This document shows positions 1 through 10,487 of a stretch of 64,000 bases of DNA, in pieces; within the stretch, counting starts at the first letter, position 1, and each line of letters begins with the position of its first letter. Under the pieces are notes generated by a model that had not been told where the DNA came from, did no database searches, and saw only the letters and a program-made list of their open reading frames with translations. Source of the DNA: Janthinobacterium psychrotolerans (lineage in GTDB: Bacteria; Pseudomonadota; Gammaproteobacteria; Burkholderiales; Burkholderiaceae_D); NCBI RefSeq assembly GCF_001677885.1, contig NZ_LOCQ01000056.1:124001-188000 (forward strand), in the 5' to 3' direction. Position numbers and translations under genes: made by a program.

Positions 1-73
1 AGGCATGGGCGGTACAGCTGGCGCCGTCTTGCGGGTGTTCGTACTCGACGGATTTGATGGCTAGAGTTTGCAT
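1..73 (-). CDS. Partial protein of unknown function (N-terminus only)
   Basis: Only the first 24 codons are inside the window. The ATG is read on the minus strand at position 73 and the protein begins MQTLAIKSVEYEH, continuing to the window edge without a stop. I do not recognise the family from so short a piece. The gene lies downstream of the ybiT-like gene in the same direction, with about 110 bases and an inverted repeat between them. Confidence 0.5.
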   Translation of the reverse strand, partial: MQTLAIKSVEYEHPQDGASCTAHA

Positions 74-128
74 GGCTGTGTCAGACAAGTCGGGATGATG
101 GAATCATGCGGGACGTTGGTTGATATGT

Positions 129-174
129 GGGGTGGTGTCGGATTAGCGCGCAGCGCGTAATCCGACAACCACCC
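129..174. repeat. Long imperfect inverted repeat (REP-like hairpin)
   Basis: The arms GGGTGGTGTCGGATTA and TAATCCGACAACCACCC flank a GC-rich centre (GCGCGCAGCGCG). The stem is about 20 bp with a single unpaired base on each side. An A-run follows at 175-180 on the plus strand. On the minus-strand transcript of the ybiT-like gene this makes a U-run before the hairpin, so it does not fit a normal intrinsic terminator in either direction. The core resembles dispersed palindromic repeats of proteobacteria; no other copy was noticed in this window. Confidence 0.6.
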
Positions 175-184
175 AAAAAACCAA

Positions 185-1783
<1,599 letters not shown>

Positions 1784-1946
1784 GTGGTATCGGGTCTTTA
1801 TCCAGTGAAAACAGGGTGTTAGGTACTTTCCCTCCATTATACAGCACCTGCCACCCGCACTTCCCTGCCAAAAAGCCATGACAGGCCTGCGGCGGCTCGC
1901 TACACTGTCGACGCCATCCATCCCAACTTGCCCGGACAGACATCCC

Positions 1947-2495
1947 GTGAAAAAAATCCTCGCCGCCACCGCCATCGCCGTCATTGCCCTGGGCGCCGTG
2001 GCCTATGCCACCCCTTGGTATGCCTTGCACCAGATGAAGACGGCGCTGGCCGAACGCGACGCCGAAGCGCTGGCCAGCCAAGTGGATTTTCCCGCGCTGC
2101 GCGAAAACATCAAGCGGCAGATCAATGGCGCGATGGCCGACAGCATCGAAGCTGCCGCCGGCGCGGAGAATCCGTTTGCCGCCATCGGCCAGGCGTTCGC
2201 CAGCAGCATGAGCGGCAAGATCGTCGACGCCATGGTGTCGCCGGCAGGCGTGGTGGCGCTGGTCAACAAGAGCGTGGTCAGTAGCGAGGGGGGAACGCGC
2301 GGCGACGCAGCCCAGCCTGCTGCCAGCAAGGACAGCAAGCCGCGCTACACGGCGGCGTATGCGGGATGGGACAGCTTCGTGATACGACCGGCGAGCAATC
2401 CGGAAGATGGCGGCGGCCTGGTCTTGCGCCGCCATGGCTTGTGGAGCTGGAAGCTCAGTGGCATCGAGCTGTCGACAGCGATGGCGGCCCGGTAA
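1947..2495 (+). CDS. DUF2939-family membrane-anchored protein
   Basis: A 182-residue protein with an N-terminal hydrophobic anchor ([20 protein letters not shown]), then a soluble domain typical of DUF2939: it starts [13 protein letters not shown], has the [10 protein letters not shown] segment and ends with a WDSF...[12 protein letters not shown] region. The GTG at 1947 is preferred because the signal/anchor sequence starts there; the frame extends upstream without recognisable sequence. The domain is probably outside the cytoplasmic membrane. Function unknown. It is divergent from ybiT and convergent with the DUF3334 gene. Confidence 0.8.
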   Translation: MKKILAATAIAVIALGAVAYATPWYALHQMKTALAERDAEALASQVDFPALRENIKRQINGAMADSIEAAAGAENPFAAIGQAFASSMSGKIVDAMVSPAGVVALVNKSVVSSEGGTRGDAAQPAASKDSKPRYTAAYAGWDSFVIRPASNPEDGGGLVLRRHGLWSWKLSGIELSTAMAAR

Positions 2496-2513
2496 AGCCG
2501 CCCCCTGACAGGC

Positions 2514-3206
2514 TTACATGCCCAGTGACTTCAACAGGTCTTCGTTGTCGTCGTCCGCCGGAGCGGGCGCCGGCGCGGGGGCCGCGTCCCTGGCCTTGTT
2601 CTCGAATTCCGAGTCCATCAGCGAATCGGTGTCCACCTCTTGGGAATCGAAATCGTGCAGCTTGATGAATTCGGTACGGTCGATCGCCAGTTCCAGATAG
2701 AAAATATTGTTCTTTTCCGTGTAGAACGTCACACGGCGCATTTCCGGGCGGTCCAGCGGCGTATCGACGCTGAGCATCACTTGCTTGTTGAGCACCAGCA
2801 TTTTCGGCTGGCTCTGAGTGATATTGGTTTGCAGCTCGCGCCGCACCTTGCCCGTGAAGTCGCCGACAATCTGGTTCATCAGCTCGCCCATGATATTCGA
2901 CACTTCGTCGGAAGTGTAGAACGAGGCCAGTTCCGACTTTGGCATGCCCATGTGCAACATGTAGCGCTCGTAGATTTCCATCGCCGTGTCGGCCGCGAAA
3001 TTGAGCACCACCAGGCCCGTGAAGCCGCCGTCGAACATGACGAAACAGCCGATATCGGGTTTCAGGCCGGTCTTGGTGATGCGCTGCACCATGCCGGAGT
3101 AATTGACCCTGCTTTGCGTTGCGACATTCAGCACCCGCACTACCGAGTTACACAAACTCATCAACAAATCTTCAGTCCCGTACACAACATCCTTTTCTGC
3201 GCTCAT
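2514..3206 (-). CDS. DUF3334-family protein (CheX/CheC-phosphatase-like)
   Basis: A 230-residue cytoplasmic protein matching the DUF3334 family as I recall it, which is distantly related to the CheX/CheC phosphatases. It has a GCFVMFDGGFTGLVVLNFAA strand region, a SDEVSNIMGELMNQIVGDFTG helix equivalent to the CheX signature helix, and an acidic, Ala/Pro-rich tail ending DDDNEDLLKSLGM. The ATG at 3206 follows a purine-rich GAGAGG ribosome site at good spacing. By family analogy it may act on a phosphorylated receiver or in flagellar/chemotaxis signalling, but no chemotaxis genes adjoin it, so this is inference. The 5' region (3207-3260) is AT-rich and probably holds its promoter. Confidence 0.75.
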   Translation of the reverse strand: MSAEKDVVYGTEDLLMSLCNSVVRVLNVATQSRVNYSGMVQRITKTGLKPDIGCFVMFDGGFTGLVVLNFAADTAMEIYERYMLHMGMPKSELASFYTSDEVSNIMGELMNQIVGDFTGKVRRELQTNITQSQPKMLVLNKQVMLSVDTPLDRPEMRRVTFYTEKNNIFYLELAIDRTEFIKLHDFDSQEVDTDSLMDSEFENKARDAAPAPAPAPADDDNEDLLKSLGM

Positions 3207-3428
3207 GGCTACCTCTCGTGCTTTTTATATTGATATTTCTGTGTAGAAATAAGTATCAGATGGGCAGAATACCGGGGCGCGCCATCTGCGTCCAGCCATA
3301 CCTGCATTTACTTGACGATGTGTCGGAAAATCGCCCTTCCCGGCGCCCCGTACAATGCCGATCGGAACAGGGCAGGCGCGCAGTTTCAGGCATTATGTGC
3401 TTTGCAGGCAATAATATGAAGGATGGGC

Positions 3429-5075
3429 ATGACACTGGACGATGCATTGCAGGAAATACTGACGGCCATGCAAACATGGCTGGACGAACAGTTGCGCAGG
3501 GATCCGGGCAAGACGGTGCGCCGGACCACCTTGCAGAGCGGCGTATTCAACGAGCTGCTGCTCGACTACCAGCCAGGGCGCACCAGCCTGGACATCGATC
3601 TGGGCTTCGGCGATGGACCGCCATCGTCGCAGGCGCCGTTCCTGACTGCGGACGAGATCGGCGGCGAACTGGTGCCCGCCGTGACCGCCGCCTTCGAGCG
3701 CCTCGTGGCAAACACCGATCCGGCGCTGCTGGACTATCATTTCCGCTTGCGCGCCGCCTTCCCGACCACCGAAGGCCAGCGCGAATGGCTGGTGTGGGAA
3801 CGGCTCGATGAAACAAAGCGGCAGGAACTGCTGGCGCGCATCGACGCCTATATCGCCGGCAAGCTGGCGTCTGGCCACTATGACGGCAAGCCGCTGGAAT
3901 CGTTTTTTCTCAGCCGGCACCTGCTCGATGCGCGGCTGTTTCCCGCACCGGATGCGGCGTGGCTCATCAGCCTGTTCGAGCGCATGCAGCAGCTGCGCCC
4001 GGGCCGCCAGGCGGCGCTGGCCGAGCACCGCGGCAATATCATCCGCGCCGGTACCAGCTGGGCCGAGGATTGCTTCCTGCCGCGCCATTTCAGCGTGCAG
4101 CGCTCCGAGTACCGGGCCAACGACTACACCATCAAGCCCGGTGCGCAGCCGCCTGGCGCCGGCCATGGGCAGATCGATCTGCTGCTGTATGTCGCCGTGA
4201 TGATCTTGCGCCACGAGCCCGGCTATGCCAAGCCGACGGGCTTGCAGTTCATCGAACTGGCCAGGCAACTGGGCAGCGCACGCGCCGCGCGCATGCTGAC
4301 CGAAGGCAGCGGCAGCTTTGCGCCGGAGGCCATCACGCTGGCCAGCGAGCAGGTGCGCTGCACCGCCAATGACGTGTTCGCCACCATCCATATCGCCATC
4401 GCGCAGGAGGGCCAGCAGGCGTACGCGCAGGCGCTCGACTTCGTGACTCACCTGCTGGAAAACGGTTTTCCGAAAAGCTATAAAATCAAGCTGAAATCGA
4501 CGGCCCGCAATTACCTGCCCGTCAAGGGGCTGGCACGCTCCGATACGCACCGTTTCTTTGCCAATGCGCTGGCCTGGCCCGCACTGCACCCGCAGCTCGA
4601 TCTCTATGCGCGCGCCGCGATCGCGCCATATGAATTCTATGCCGATACGGAGGACGAAAAGAACTGCATGCCGGGCAGCTATGCCACCTTCGGCCTGGCA
4701 CTGGCCGGTAGCAGATGGTTTTCACTGCTGGAACACTATATGGCAGCCGTCGATGAAGAGCATCAGCGCGTACAGGACAATTTTACGGCGGCCTTTGCCG
4801 CGCAGCATGGCGTGAACGACAGTACCATCGCCACGCTGGTGACCTGCCTGCGCCACTGTACCGACGAGGTCAAATTGAAGATCGCGCCCGTCTTCGACGA
4901 TGAGGCCCTGCTGGAACGGCTGCGGAAACAATTGGCGGGCATGGAGCCGTACGAGGCGCAGCATGTGCTGCTGGCGATCTGGGGCAAGCCCGAAAAACTG
5001 GCGGCGCTGGCGCGCAAGGCGCAGGGCCGGCGCCAGGAATTGCTGACCGGGCTCAGCGCGCTGACACGACGTTAA
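3429..5075 (+). CDS. Large uncharacterised protein (possibly DUF6138)
   Basis: A 548-residue soluble protein without signal peptide or membrane segment. I tentatively associate it with DUF6138 but cannot confirm this. Aromatic- and Leu-rich helical segments run throughout (for example YKIKLKSTARNYLPVKG and EDEKNCMPGSYATFGLAL), giving a helical-repeat look. ATGs exist at 3423 and 3429; the second is preferred because AAGGA at 3419-3423 lies five bases before it, whereas it abuts the first. The gene stands alone and its last 23 bases overlap the convergent receiver gene. No function is proposed. Confidence 0.8.
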   Translation: MTLDDALQEILTAMQTWLDEQLRRDPGKTVRRTTLQSGVFNELLLDYQPGRTSLDIDLGFGDGPPSSQAPFLTADEIGGELVPAVTAAFERLVANTDPALLDYHFRLRAAFPTTEGQREWLVWERLDETKRQELLARIDAYIAGKLASGHYDGKPLESFFLSRHLLDARLFPAPDAAWLISLFERMQQLRPGRQAALAEHRGNIIRAGTSWAEDCFLPRHFSVQRSEYRANDYTIKPGAQPPGAGHGQIDLLLYVAVMILRHEPGYAKPTGLQFIELARQLGSARAARMLTEGSGSFAPEAITLASEQVRCTANDVFATIHIAIAQEGQQAYAQALDFVTHLLENGFPKSYKIKLKSTARNYLPVKGLARSDTHRFFANALAWPALHPQLDLYARAAIAPYEFYADTEDEKNCMPGSYATFGLALAGSRWFSLLEHYMAAVDEEHQRVQDNFTAAFAAQHGVNDSTIATLVTCLRHCTDEVKLKIAPVFDDEALLERLRKQLAGMEPYEAQHVLLAIWGKPEKLAALARKAQGRRQELLTGLSALTRR

Positions 5076-5427
5076 GGATATCGTCCAGGCTGGCCGGCTT
5101 GACCAGGTGATGATCGAAGCCGGTCACTTGGGTGCGCTCGCGCGTGCGGGCGTCGCCCCAGGCGGTCAGGGCGATCATGCGCGTGCGCCTGAAGCGCGGC
5201 GCCTGGCGCAAGGCCGAGACCACATCGAAGCCGGTGATGACCGGCATGCCCAGGTCGAGCAGCATCACGTCGGGCTGGAAAGCATCAGCGGCCGTGATCG
5301 CTTCGGCGCCGCCATAGATGGGCAAGGTCTCATGCCCGCACATCTGCAGGAATTCGGCAATCAGGTCCGCCGCGTCACGATTATCGTCGACGACCATGAC
5401 ACGCAAGGGGGAAGATGGGTTTGCCAT
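5053..5427 (-). CDS. Stand-alone response-regulator receiver domain protein
   Basis: A 124-residue protein made only of a CheY-like receiver domain. Visible landmarks are the acidic pair in VMVVDDNRDAA, the phospho-acceptor Asp in VMLLDLGMP, the Thr in MIALTAWGD and the Lys in HLVKPASLD. There is no output domain, so it must work by protein-protein contact or phosphotransfer, as in hybrid-kinase systems. No kinase adjoins it. Its 3' end overlaps the convergent gene by 23 bases. Confidence 0.88.
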   Translation of the reverse strand: MANPSSPLRVMVVDDNRDAADLIAEFLQMCGHETLPIYGGAEAITAADAFQPDVMLLDLGMPVITGFDVVSALRQAPRFRRTRMIALTAWGDARTRERTQVTGFDHHLVKPASLDDILNVVSAR

Positions 5428-5660
5428 TATAGCCTGCCATAAGTAAATACTATCCGTTCGGACTAGTATCGGTATGCCAGCAGGTTTGAGGCGGCAAAGT
5501 GGAATCCAGCCAGGAGTGGTGGCTGAACTGATGAGATTACTTTTCGGTAATTATACATAACTTCATTCCTGCAAGTGTGTCAGATCGAGACTGTCTGCAT
5601 ATTTTAACAATCTTTCACCGACGCATTGTAGGAGCTGACGCTGCCTTGCTGTAGCTGTAG

Positions 5661-6287
5661 CGGCCCTCCCCCGCCCTGCGCGTCAAGCCTGCATCAGCAG
5701 CGTCTGCTGTTGGCGATGGCGTGGCGGGGTTGACGCCTGCACGGCCGGTGCGCGCCTTGCCAGCCTGCCGGCACCTGGACCTGGCGCATTTGCCGGGCTG
5801 GTGCGCGACCGTGGGGTTGCTGTTCGAAGAAGCGCACATGGCGGCGGCCGGCCACGAGATGTTGCTCAAGCGCCTGTGCGAAGTGCTGATCGTCCAGCTG
5901 CTGCGCCATGCCTTGCAGCACCAGCTGATCTCATCGACCGCCTTGCCCGGCGCATCCGACCCTGCCCTGGGCAAGGCCATGCAGGCCATGCGCACGCATC
6001 CGGGCGGCAAGTGGTCGGTGGCCGAACTGGCGGCCCTGTGCGGCATGTCGCGCAGCCGCTTCGCGCGACAGTTCCACGCGGTGGTCGGCTGTCCGCCTGC
6101 CCAATACCTGAACAGCCTGCGCATCGCGCGCGCCGGCGAACTACTGCGGCAAGGCAAGCTGGTACAGGATATCGCGCTGGAAGTGGGCTACAGCAACCAG
6201 CCGGCTTTTACGCGCGCCTTGCGCGCCGCCACGCAGTTGTCGCCGCGCGACTGGCTGGCACGCAATGGCAGCGGGTTGCCCGGCTAA
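5661..6287 (+). pseudogene. 5'-truncated AraC-family regulator (cupin part missing)
   Basis: The open frame begins right after a TAG at 5658-5660. It encodes the linker region of an AraC regulator (LFEEAHMAAAGHEMLLKRLC) and a complete C-terminal double HTH (WSVAELAALCGMSRSRFARQ and IALEVGYSNQPAFTRALR). Members with this C-terminus are about 300 residues and carry an N-terminal cupin domain; here about 110-130 residues are absent and the DNA upstream (5428-5660) shows no sign of them. GTG at 5721 could still start a 188-residue HTH-only protein. The remnant is read as a 5' deletion; residual DNA binding cannot be excluded. Confidence 0.65.
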
Positions 6288-6538
6288 AAGTCGAGCGCGC
6301 GCAGCACCACGCCGCTGGCCATCAGGTTGCGGCTCAGGTAGGAGAACGCCCGTTGCGCGATCCGCTGGCGGTGTGCTTCGAATACGGACAAGGCCTCGCC
6401 CTGCCCGTTACCCAGGCTGAGCAGCGCGGTGGAGGTGACGCGGCAAACCTTCCCGGCGCCGAACACGGCCAGATGAAACGTGATCGCGCCGTCGGCTTGA
6501 TCCAGGCATACACTGTTACGCAGGATTTGATAGGGCAT
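6284..6538 (-). CDS. Small conserved-looking protein (DUF1488-like, tentative)
   Basis: An 84-residue protein beginning MPYQILRNSVCLDQADG. The pattern of an N-terminal beta hairpin, then CRVTSTALLSLG, then a helix FEAHRQRIAQRAFSYLSRN resembles small DUF1488 proteins, but the match is by eye only. It is convergent with the AraC remnant, their stops overlapping by four bases. Function unknown. Confidence 0.6.
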   Translation of the reverse strand: MPYQILRNSVCLDQADGAITFHLAVFGAGKVCRVTSTALLSLGNGQGEALSVFEAHRQRIAQRAFSYLSRNLMASGVVLRALDF

Positions 6539-6723
6539 CGATGATCCTTTGCCGTCACGCGGCGATCTTGTGGGAAGTAAAGCACTGACCCCAGCCTACC
6601 GGTGTTGCAGGGCTGCTACCGTCTGTTACCGTACATACAAACGGGATCGAGAACGCTGGCGTGCGCCATCGACCTGCGGCGCGCTTGCCGCTACAATGCG
6701 CCAGCACCAACAACCAATGCAAT

Positions 6724-7068
6724 ATGACTTCGATGTCAACTTCAGACCTGCCCGCAGACCACGATGCGCGACGGCGCCTGGCCTTGCTGCACCTGCTGGT
6801 AGCAGATCATGCACCCGGCGCCCTTGCCGCCGGCATCCTGGCGCAGGACCTGCCCCGGCTGCACGCGCGCCAGTTGCTGGCGCAGTTGCGCCGCCTGCGC
6901 GCCGCGCAGTCCAACCTGCTGCACTATGCCGGCGCCACAGAAGCACAGGCGCAGCAGGCGTTTGGCGCGGCGATTGCCGCCCTGAAAGCCGAGTTGGCCC
7001 GCCGCCCGCACTTGCCCAACAAGCAAGAAGCGAAGGCGCTGCGCCAGGCGGCGGCGAAACGGCGCTGA
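6724..7068 (+). CDS. Hypothetical protein, 114 residues, helical
   Basis: A short Ala/Leu/Arg-rich protein predicted to be mostly helical (LALLHLLVADHAPGALAAG, RQLLAQLRRLRAAQSNLL) with a basic C-terminus ending AAAKRR. I do not recognise the family. A second ATG lies three codons inside (6733); neither has a strong ribosome site. It precedes the esterase gene by 38 bases on the same strand and may be cotranscribed with it. Confidence 0.55.
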   Translation: MTSMSTSDLPADHDARRRLALLHLLVADHAPGALAAGILAQDLPRLHARQLLAQLRRLRAAQSNLLHYAGATEAQAQQAFGAAIAALKAELARRPHLPNKQEAKALRQAAAKRR

Positions 7069-7106
7069 AGCGCCAATCCATTCTTCCTGTCACCATTCGA
7101 GACCCC

Positions 7107-7976
7107 ATGCAACGATTCCGTCCTGTCCATCTGCTGTTCAGCGCACTGTTCTGCATCATTGCGCCTGCCGTCACTGCCACCCCGGCCACGCCGGCCATTC
7201 AGGCGCAGCTGTCCGCCGCGACGCCGCTGGTGATCGGCGAAAGCTTTACCATCGCTTCCGCCATCCTGGGCGAGCGCCGCCATATCAATGTCTACGCCGC
7301 GCGCGCCTGGGATACGCCGCCGGAGGCGCCGCTGCCGGTGCTGTACATGCCCGATGGCGGCGTGCTTGAGGACTTCCTGCATATCGCCGGCCTGCTGCAG
7401 GTGTCGGTGGCCAATGGCACCATGCGCCCGTTCCGCCTGGTCGGCATCGAAAACACGCAGCGTCGGCGCGACCTGACCGGCCCCACCGAGGACGCGAAAG
7501 ATCGCGCCATCGCGCCGGTGGTCGGCGGCGCGGCGGCCTACCGCAGCTTTATCCGCGACGAACTGATGCCGCAAGTGCGCCAGCGCTACCGCGGCACGGG
7601 CGAGACGGCCATCGTCGGCGAATCGCTGGGCGGACTGTTCGTGGTCGAGACGTTCTTGCTGGAGCCGCAGCTGTTCGACCACTACCTGGCGTTCGATCCC
7701 AGCCTTTGGTGGAATCGCGGCGCGCTTGGCGGCCAGGCGGCCGCGCTGCTGAGCAGGCAAGGCAGCGCAAAACACAGTCTTTATCTCGCCAGCAGCAGCG
7801 AAGCGGGCATTGCCAGCGAAGTCAAACGCCTGGCCAGCGTACTGGAGCATGCCGCGCCAGAGGGGCTCGATTGGCATGTGGAAAGCCTGCCGCAGGAAAC
7901 CCACGGCACGATTTACCACCCTGCCGCCCTGAAGGCTTTTCGCAAGGTCTTCGCGCCAAAGATGGACAAACTGTAA
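7107..7976 (+). CDS. Secreted alpha/beta-hydrolase, esterase D / Fes-IroE type
   Basis: A 289-residue protein with an N-terminal signal peptide (about residues 1-25, LLFSALFCIIAPAVTA) and a putative-esterase domain (PF00756 type). The strand LPVLYMPDGG is followed by IVGESLGGLFV holding the nucleophile Ser, and a late QETHGTIYHPA segment supplies the probable catalytic His. Relatives include siderophore esterases of the IroE type and other periplasmic esterases; the substrate cannot be read from the sequence and no siderophore genes adjoin it. Start ATG at 7107 agrees with the signal peptide. Confidence 0.85.
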   Translation: MQRFRPVHLLFSALFCIIAPAVTATPATPAIQAQLSAATPLVIGESFTIASAILGERRHINVYAARAWDTPPEAPLPVLYMPDGGVLEDFLHIAGLLQVSVANGTMRPFRLVGIENTQRRRDLTGPTEDAKDRAIAPVVGGAAAYRSFIRDELMPQVRQRYRGTGETAIVGESLGGLFVVETFLLEPQLFDHYLAFDPSLWWNRGALGGQAAALLSRQGSAKHSLYLASSSEAGIASEVKRLASVLEHAAPEGLDWHVESLPQETHGTIYHPAALKAFRKVFAPKMDKL

Positions 7977-8043
7977 TCGTTCATGCAAGCCATGGAACGG
8001 GGCGCGCCAGTAAAATGCAGGCCCGTCCCCAGCAAACACTTCC

Positions 8044-8889
8044 ATGACCTTATTGCAGCTGTTGATCCTCTCCGTCGTCCAGGGCTTTGCCGAACTGCTG
8101 CCCGTGTCGAGCTCCGCCCACGTCATCATGGCGGAAAAGCTGATGGGGCTGGACCCGACCTCGCCCGAACTGACCATGCTGCTGGTGATGCTGCATACCG
8201 GCACCATGTTCGCCGTCATCGTGTATTTCTGGTCATCGTGGCGCAAGACGTATTTCAGTTCGGGCGCTGCCCTGCGCGGCAACGCGCTGCTGCTGGCGGC
8301 GGCGACCGTGATGACGGGCATCGTCGGCTACGGCCTGCTGAAACTGATTACCCATGTGGTGATGGCCGGCACGCCGGGCTTCGAGATCGAACACCTGTTC
8401 GGCAACGCGAAGTTGATGGCCGCCGCGCTGGCCGCCGCCGGCGTGCTGATCATGGTGTCGTCGCGCCTGCAGCCGCGCCATGACGGGAGCTTGACCTTGC
8501 CGCGCGCCATGCTGGTGGGCGCGGTGCAAGGCCTGTGCCTGCCATTTCGCGGCTTTTCGCGCTCCGGTGCCACCATTTCCACGGCGATTGCCGTCGGGGT
8601 GCCGCAGCGGAAGGCCGAAGAATTCAGCTTTGCGCTGGCGGTCGTGCTGACGCCGGCCGTGATCGTCAAGGAAGGCTGGCGCTTCTACCAGGCGGTTCAC
8701 GCCGGCGCCGCCGGCCACGGCGCGCCGCTGCTGCACCTGCTGGCGCCCAGCCTGCTGGGCATGTGCCTGTCTTTCCTGGCTGGCCTGCTGGCGCTGCGCT
8801 GGCTGTCGCGCTGGCTGGAACAGGGCCGCTGGCATCTGTTCGGCTTCTATTGCATCGCGGCCTCGGCGGTGGTGCTGCTGGTAGGGTAA
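8044..8889 (+). CDS. uppP: Undecaprenyl-diphosphatase
   Basis: A 281-residue polytopic inner-membrane protein of the BacA/UppP family, which dephosphorylates undecaprenyl diphosphate to recycle the lipid carrier for peptidoglycan synthesis. Both family signatures are present: QGFAELLPVSSSAH at residues 14-27 and RGFSRSGATIS near residue 170, the two segments that form the active site. Length is typical. It is followed after about 60 bases by mntP on the same strand; the gap holds a GC-rich hairpin (GGCGGGC/GCCCGCC, about 8896-8917) without a T-run. Confidence 0.95.
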   Translation: MTLLQLLILSVVQGFAELLPVSSSAHVIMAEKLMGLDPTSPELTMLLVMLHTGTMFAVIVYFWSSWRKTYFSSGAALRGNALLLAAATVMTGIVGYGLLKLITHVVMAGTPGFEIEHLFGNAKLMAAALAAAGVLIMVSSRLQPRHDGSLTLPRAMLVGAVQGLCLPFRGFSRSGATISTAIAVGVPQRKAEEFSFALAVVLTPAVIVKEGWRFYQAVHAGAAGHGAPLLHLLAPSLLGMCLSFLAGLLALRWLSRWLEQGRWHLFGFYCIAASAVVLLVG

Positions 8890-8949
8890 AATCGCGGCGG
8901 GCCGATTTGCGCCCGCCCCATCCCAGCCAAGTATTACTGAAAGCCAAAG

Positions 8950-9522
8950 ATGAATTTTGCCGCCACCGCCGCCCTCTCGCTTGCCATGTCGACCGACGCC
9001 TTTGCCGCCGCCGTCGGCAAGGGCGCCGCGCTGCACAGGCCGCAATGGCGCGAAGCGCTGCGCACCGGCCTGATCTTCGGCGCGATCGAATCGATCACAC
9101 CGCTGATCGGCTGGGCCCTGGGCCGCGTGGCCGCGCCGTATGTGGAAGCGTGGGATCACTGGATTGCCTTCGGCCTGCTGGGCATCATCGGTTTGCTCAT
9201 GATACGCAATGCCTTGGCGGACGGCGGCGAGGAAGAGGAACCGGCGCGCAGCCATTCGTTCTGGCTACTGGCCGTCACCGGCTTTGCCACCAGCATCGAC
9301 GCCATGGTGGTCGGCGCCGGGCTGGCTTTGCTGGGCGCCGACATCCTCGTCACCGCCGCCGCAATCGGCTTTTCGACTTTTGTAATGGTCACCATTGGCG
9401 TGATGCTGGGCCGCGTGCTGGGCACGGTGGCCGGCCGGCGTGCCGAACTGGTCGGCGGACTGATATTGATCGTGATCGGCTGCCTGATCCTGTACCAGCA
9501 CCTGGGCCACCCGGCTGCCTGA
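8950..9522 (+). CDS. mntP: Manganese efflux pump MntP
   Basis: A 190-residue six-helix membrane protein of the MntP (DUF204) family, which exports Mn2+. The two internally repeated halves each carry the conserved membrane aspartate: SLAMSTDAFAAAVGKG near the N-terminus and FATSIDAMVVGAGLAL in the second half. Length matches E. coli MntP (about 188). Many mntP genes are preceded by a yybP-ykoY manganese riboswitch, but only 60 bases separate this gene from uppP, too little for one, so control must differ here. Confidence 0.92.
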   Translation: MNFAATAALSLAMSTDAFAAAVGKGAALHRPQWREALRTGLIFGAIESITPLIGWALGRVAAPYVEAWDHWIAFGLLGIIGLLMIRNALADGGEEEEPARSHSFWLLAVTGFATSIDAMVVGAGLALLGADILVTAAAIGFSTFVMVTIGVMLGRVLGTVAGRRAELVGGLILIVIGCLILYQHLGHPAA

Positions 9523-9604
9523 AATTGACGGTACGCCAGCGCACAGAAGCGGCCAGACCGCCGTGCTAGCTTGATGGTTTGAACATCGCTGCAAGGAGAC
9601 CGTC

Positions 9605-9811
9605 ATGGAAACGCTGGAATTGCTGTTTGCGTCGCTGGTCAGGGAAACGGCCGTATCGATCCGTGACCATCATGTGCCGTTTGCACTCAAGAACAATGAA
9701 ACAGGGTATTTTGCCTGGATGGATAGCCATCCGATTTCAGGCTACGTACAGGAAGCCTACCGCGAGATCGAGGAAACCGCATTGCAGATCCGCGCCATCC
9801 GGGCAGGCTGA
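9605..9811 (+). CDS. Small hypothetical protein, 68 residues
   Basis: A short acidic soluble protein (METLELLFASLVRETAVSI, ending IEETALQIRAIRAG) preceded by an excellent ribosome site, AAGGAG, six to seven bases before the ATG. I do not recognise the family. It stands between mntP and a small membrane-protein gene on the same strand. Confidence 0.65.
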   Translation: METLELLFASLVRETAVSIRDHHVPFALKNNETGYFAWMDSHPISGYVQEAYREIEETALQIRAIRAG

Positions 9812-9867
9812 AGCGGCTCGGCCAACAGGTATAATGCCGGCTTGACTACTCGGCTTGAAATGCATCG

Positions 9868-10119
9868 ATGGATTATGTAAATGTACCGCTGGTATTTTTG
9901 ATCGCCTGCGCGCTGATCGCCTTGCTGGCCAAAAAGAATGGCCATTCCGGCTACTGGTTTTTCCTCGCTGCCATGCTGCCTTCCGTGCCGCTGTTGCTGC
10001 TGTTGCCGCATATGGTGGGCGCCGACCTTGCGGCGACGCCTGCCGTCAGGCTGCCGGTGGCGCTGCTGGCCCCGGCGATCTGCCTGCTGTGCGCCTTGCG
10101 GCGCAAGCGTCAACCCTGA
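9868..10119 (+). CDS. Small membrane protein of unknown function
   Basis: An 83-residue protein with three hydrophobic segments (LVFLIACALIALLA, WFFLAAMLPSVPLLLLLP, LPVALLAPAICLLCAL) and a basic end RRKRQP, so probably a small inner-membrane protein with a cytoplasmic C-terminus. The family is not recognised. It is convergent with the next gene, seven bases apart. Confidence 0.6.
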   Translation: MDYVNVPLVFLIACALIALLAKKNGHSGYWFFLAAMLPSVPLLLLLPHMVGADLAATPAVRLPVALLAPAICLLCALRRKRQP

Positions 10120-10125
10120 CCGGCT

Positions 10126-10350
10126 TCAGCGCATCGGTGCGCTGTCCGCCAGGCGCCAGCCGATCGACAAGGCCACTTGTTGCGCCTCTTTTTCGTTGCT
10201 GCAATCATCATAATCGCAGGTGTCCTCATACGCGCCGCAAGCCAGATTCTGGCTGACGAACGAGCCTACCCAGCGGCCGTCGCGGCGTTGGGAAGCGGTT
10301 GCACTGATGGTGAATCCTTTGTGGATGGTGGGATTTTCCAACGACATCAT
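10126..10350 (-). CDS. Small hypothetical soluble protein, 74 residues
   Basis: The sequence starts MMSLENPTIHKGFTISATAS, carries CDYDDCSNEKEAQQVALSIG, and ends GWRLADSAPMR. A clear GGAGGAAAT ribosome site precedes the ATG pair. The alternating beta pattern with one helix is typical of small stress-associated proteins of unknown function, but I cannot name the family. Confidence 0.65.
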   Translation of the reverse strand: MMSLENPTIHKGFTISATASQRRDGRWVGSFVSQNLACGAYEDTCDYDDCSNEKEAQQVALSIGWRLADSAPMR

Positions 10351-10487
10351 AATTTCCTCCGCTTAAAAAAGACGTCAGCCACCTGACTTGAGGCCAGTGT
10401 GCGGCATTGCAGCATGGCGGTCTGTACGGTTGCTCACGTTCGCCGCATGCTGGCGCCGTCGCTGATCGAATCAGGTATGATTTCGCC

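Noticed and set aside
8896..8917. GC hairpin after uppP as an intrinsic terminator
   Set aside because: Seven-base stem without a following T-run; mntP on the same strand is likely cotranscribed.
8890..8949. Possible yybP-ykoY manganese riboswitch before mntP
   Set aside because: Only 60 bases are available between uppP and mntP, and the sequence shows a simple GC hairpin, not the multi-helix aptamer.
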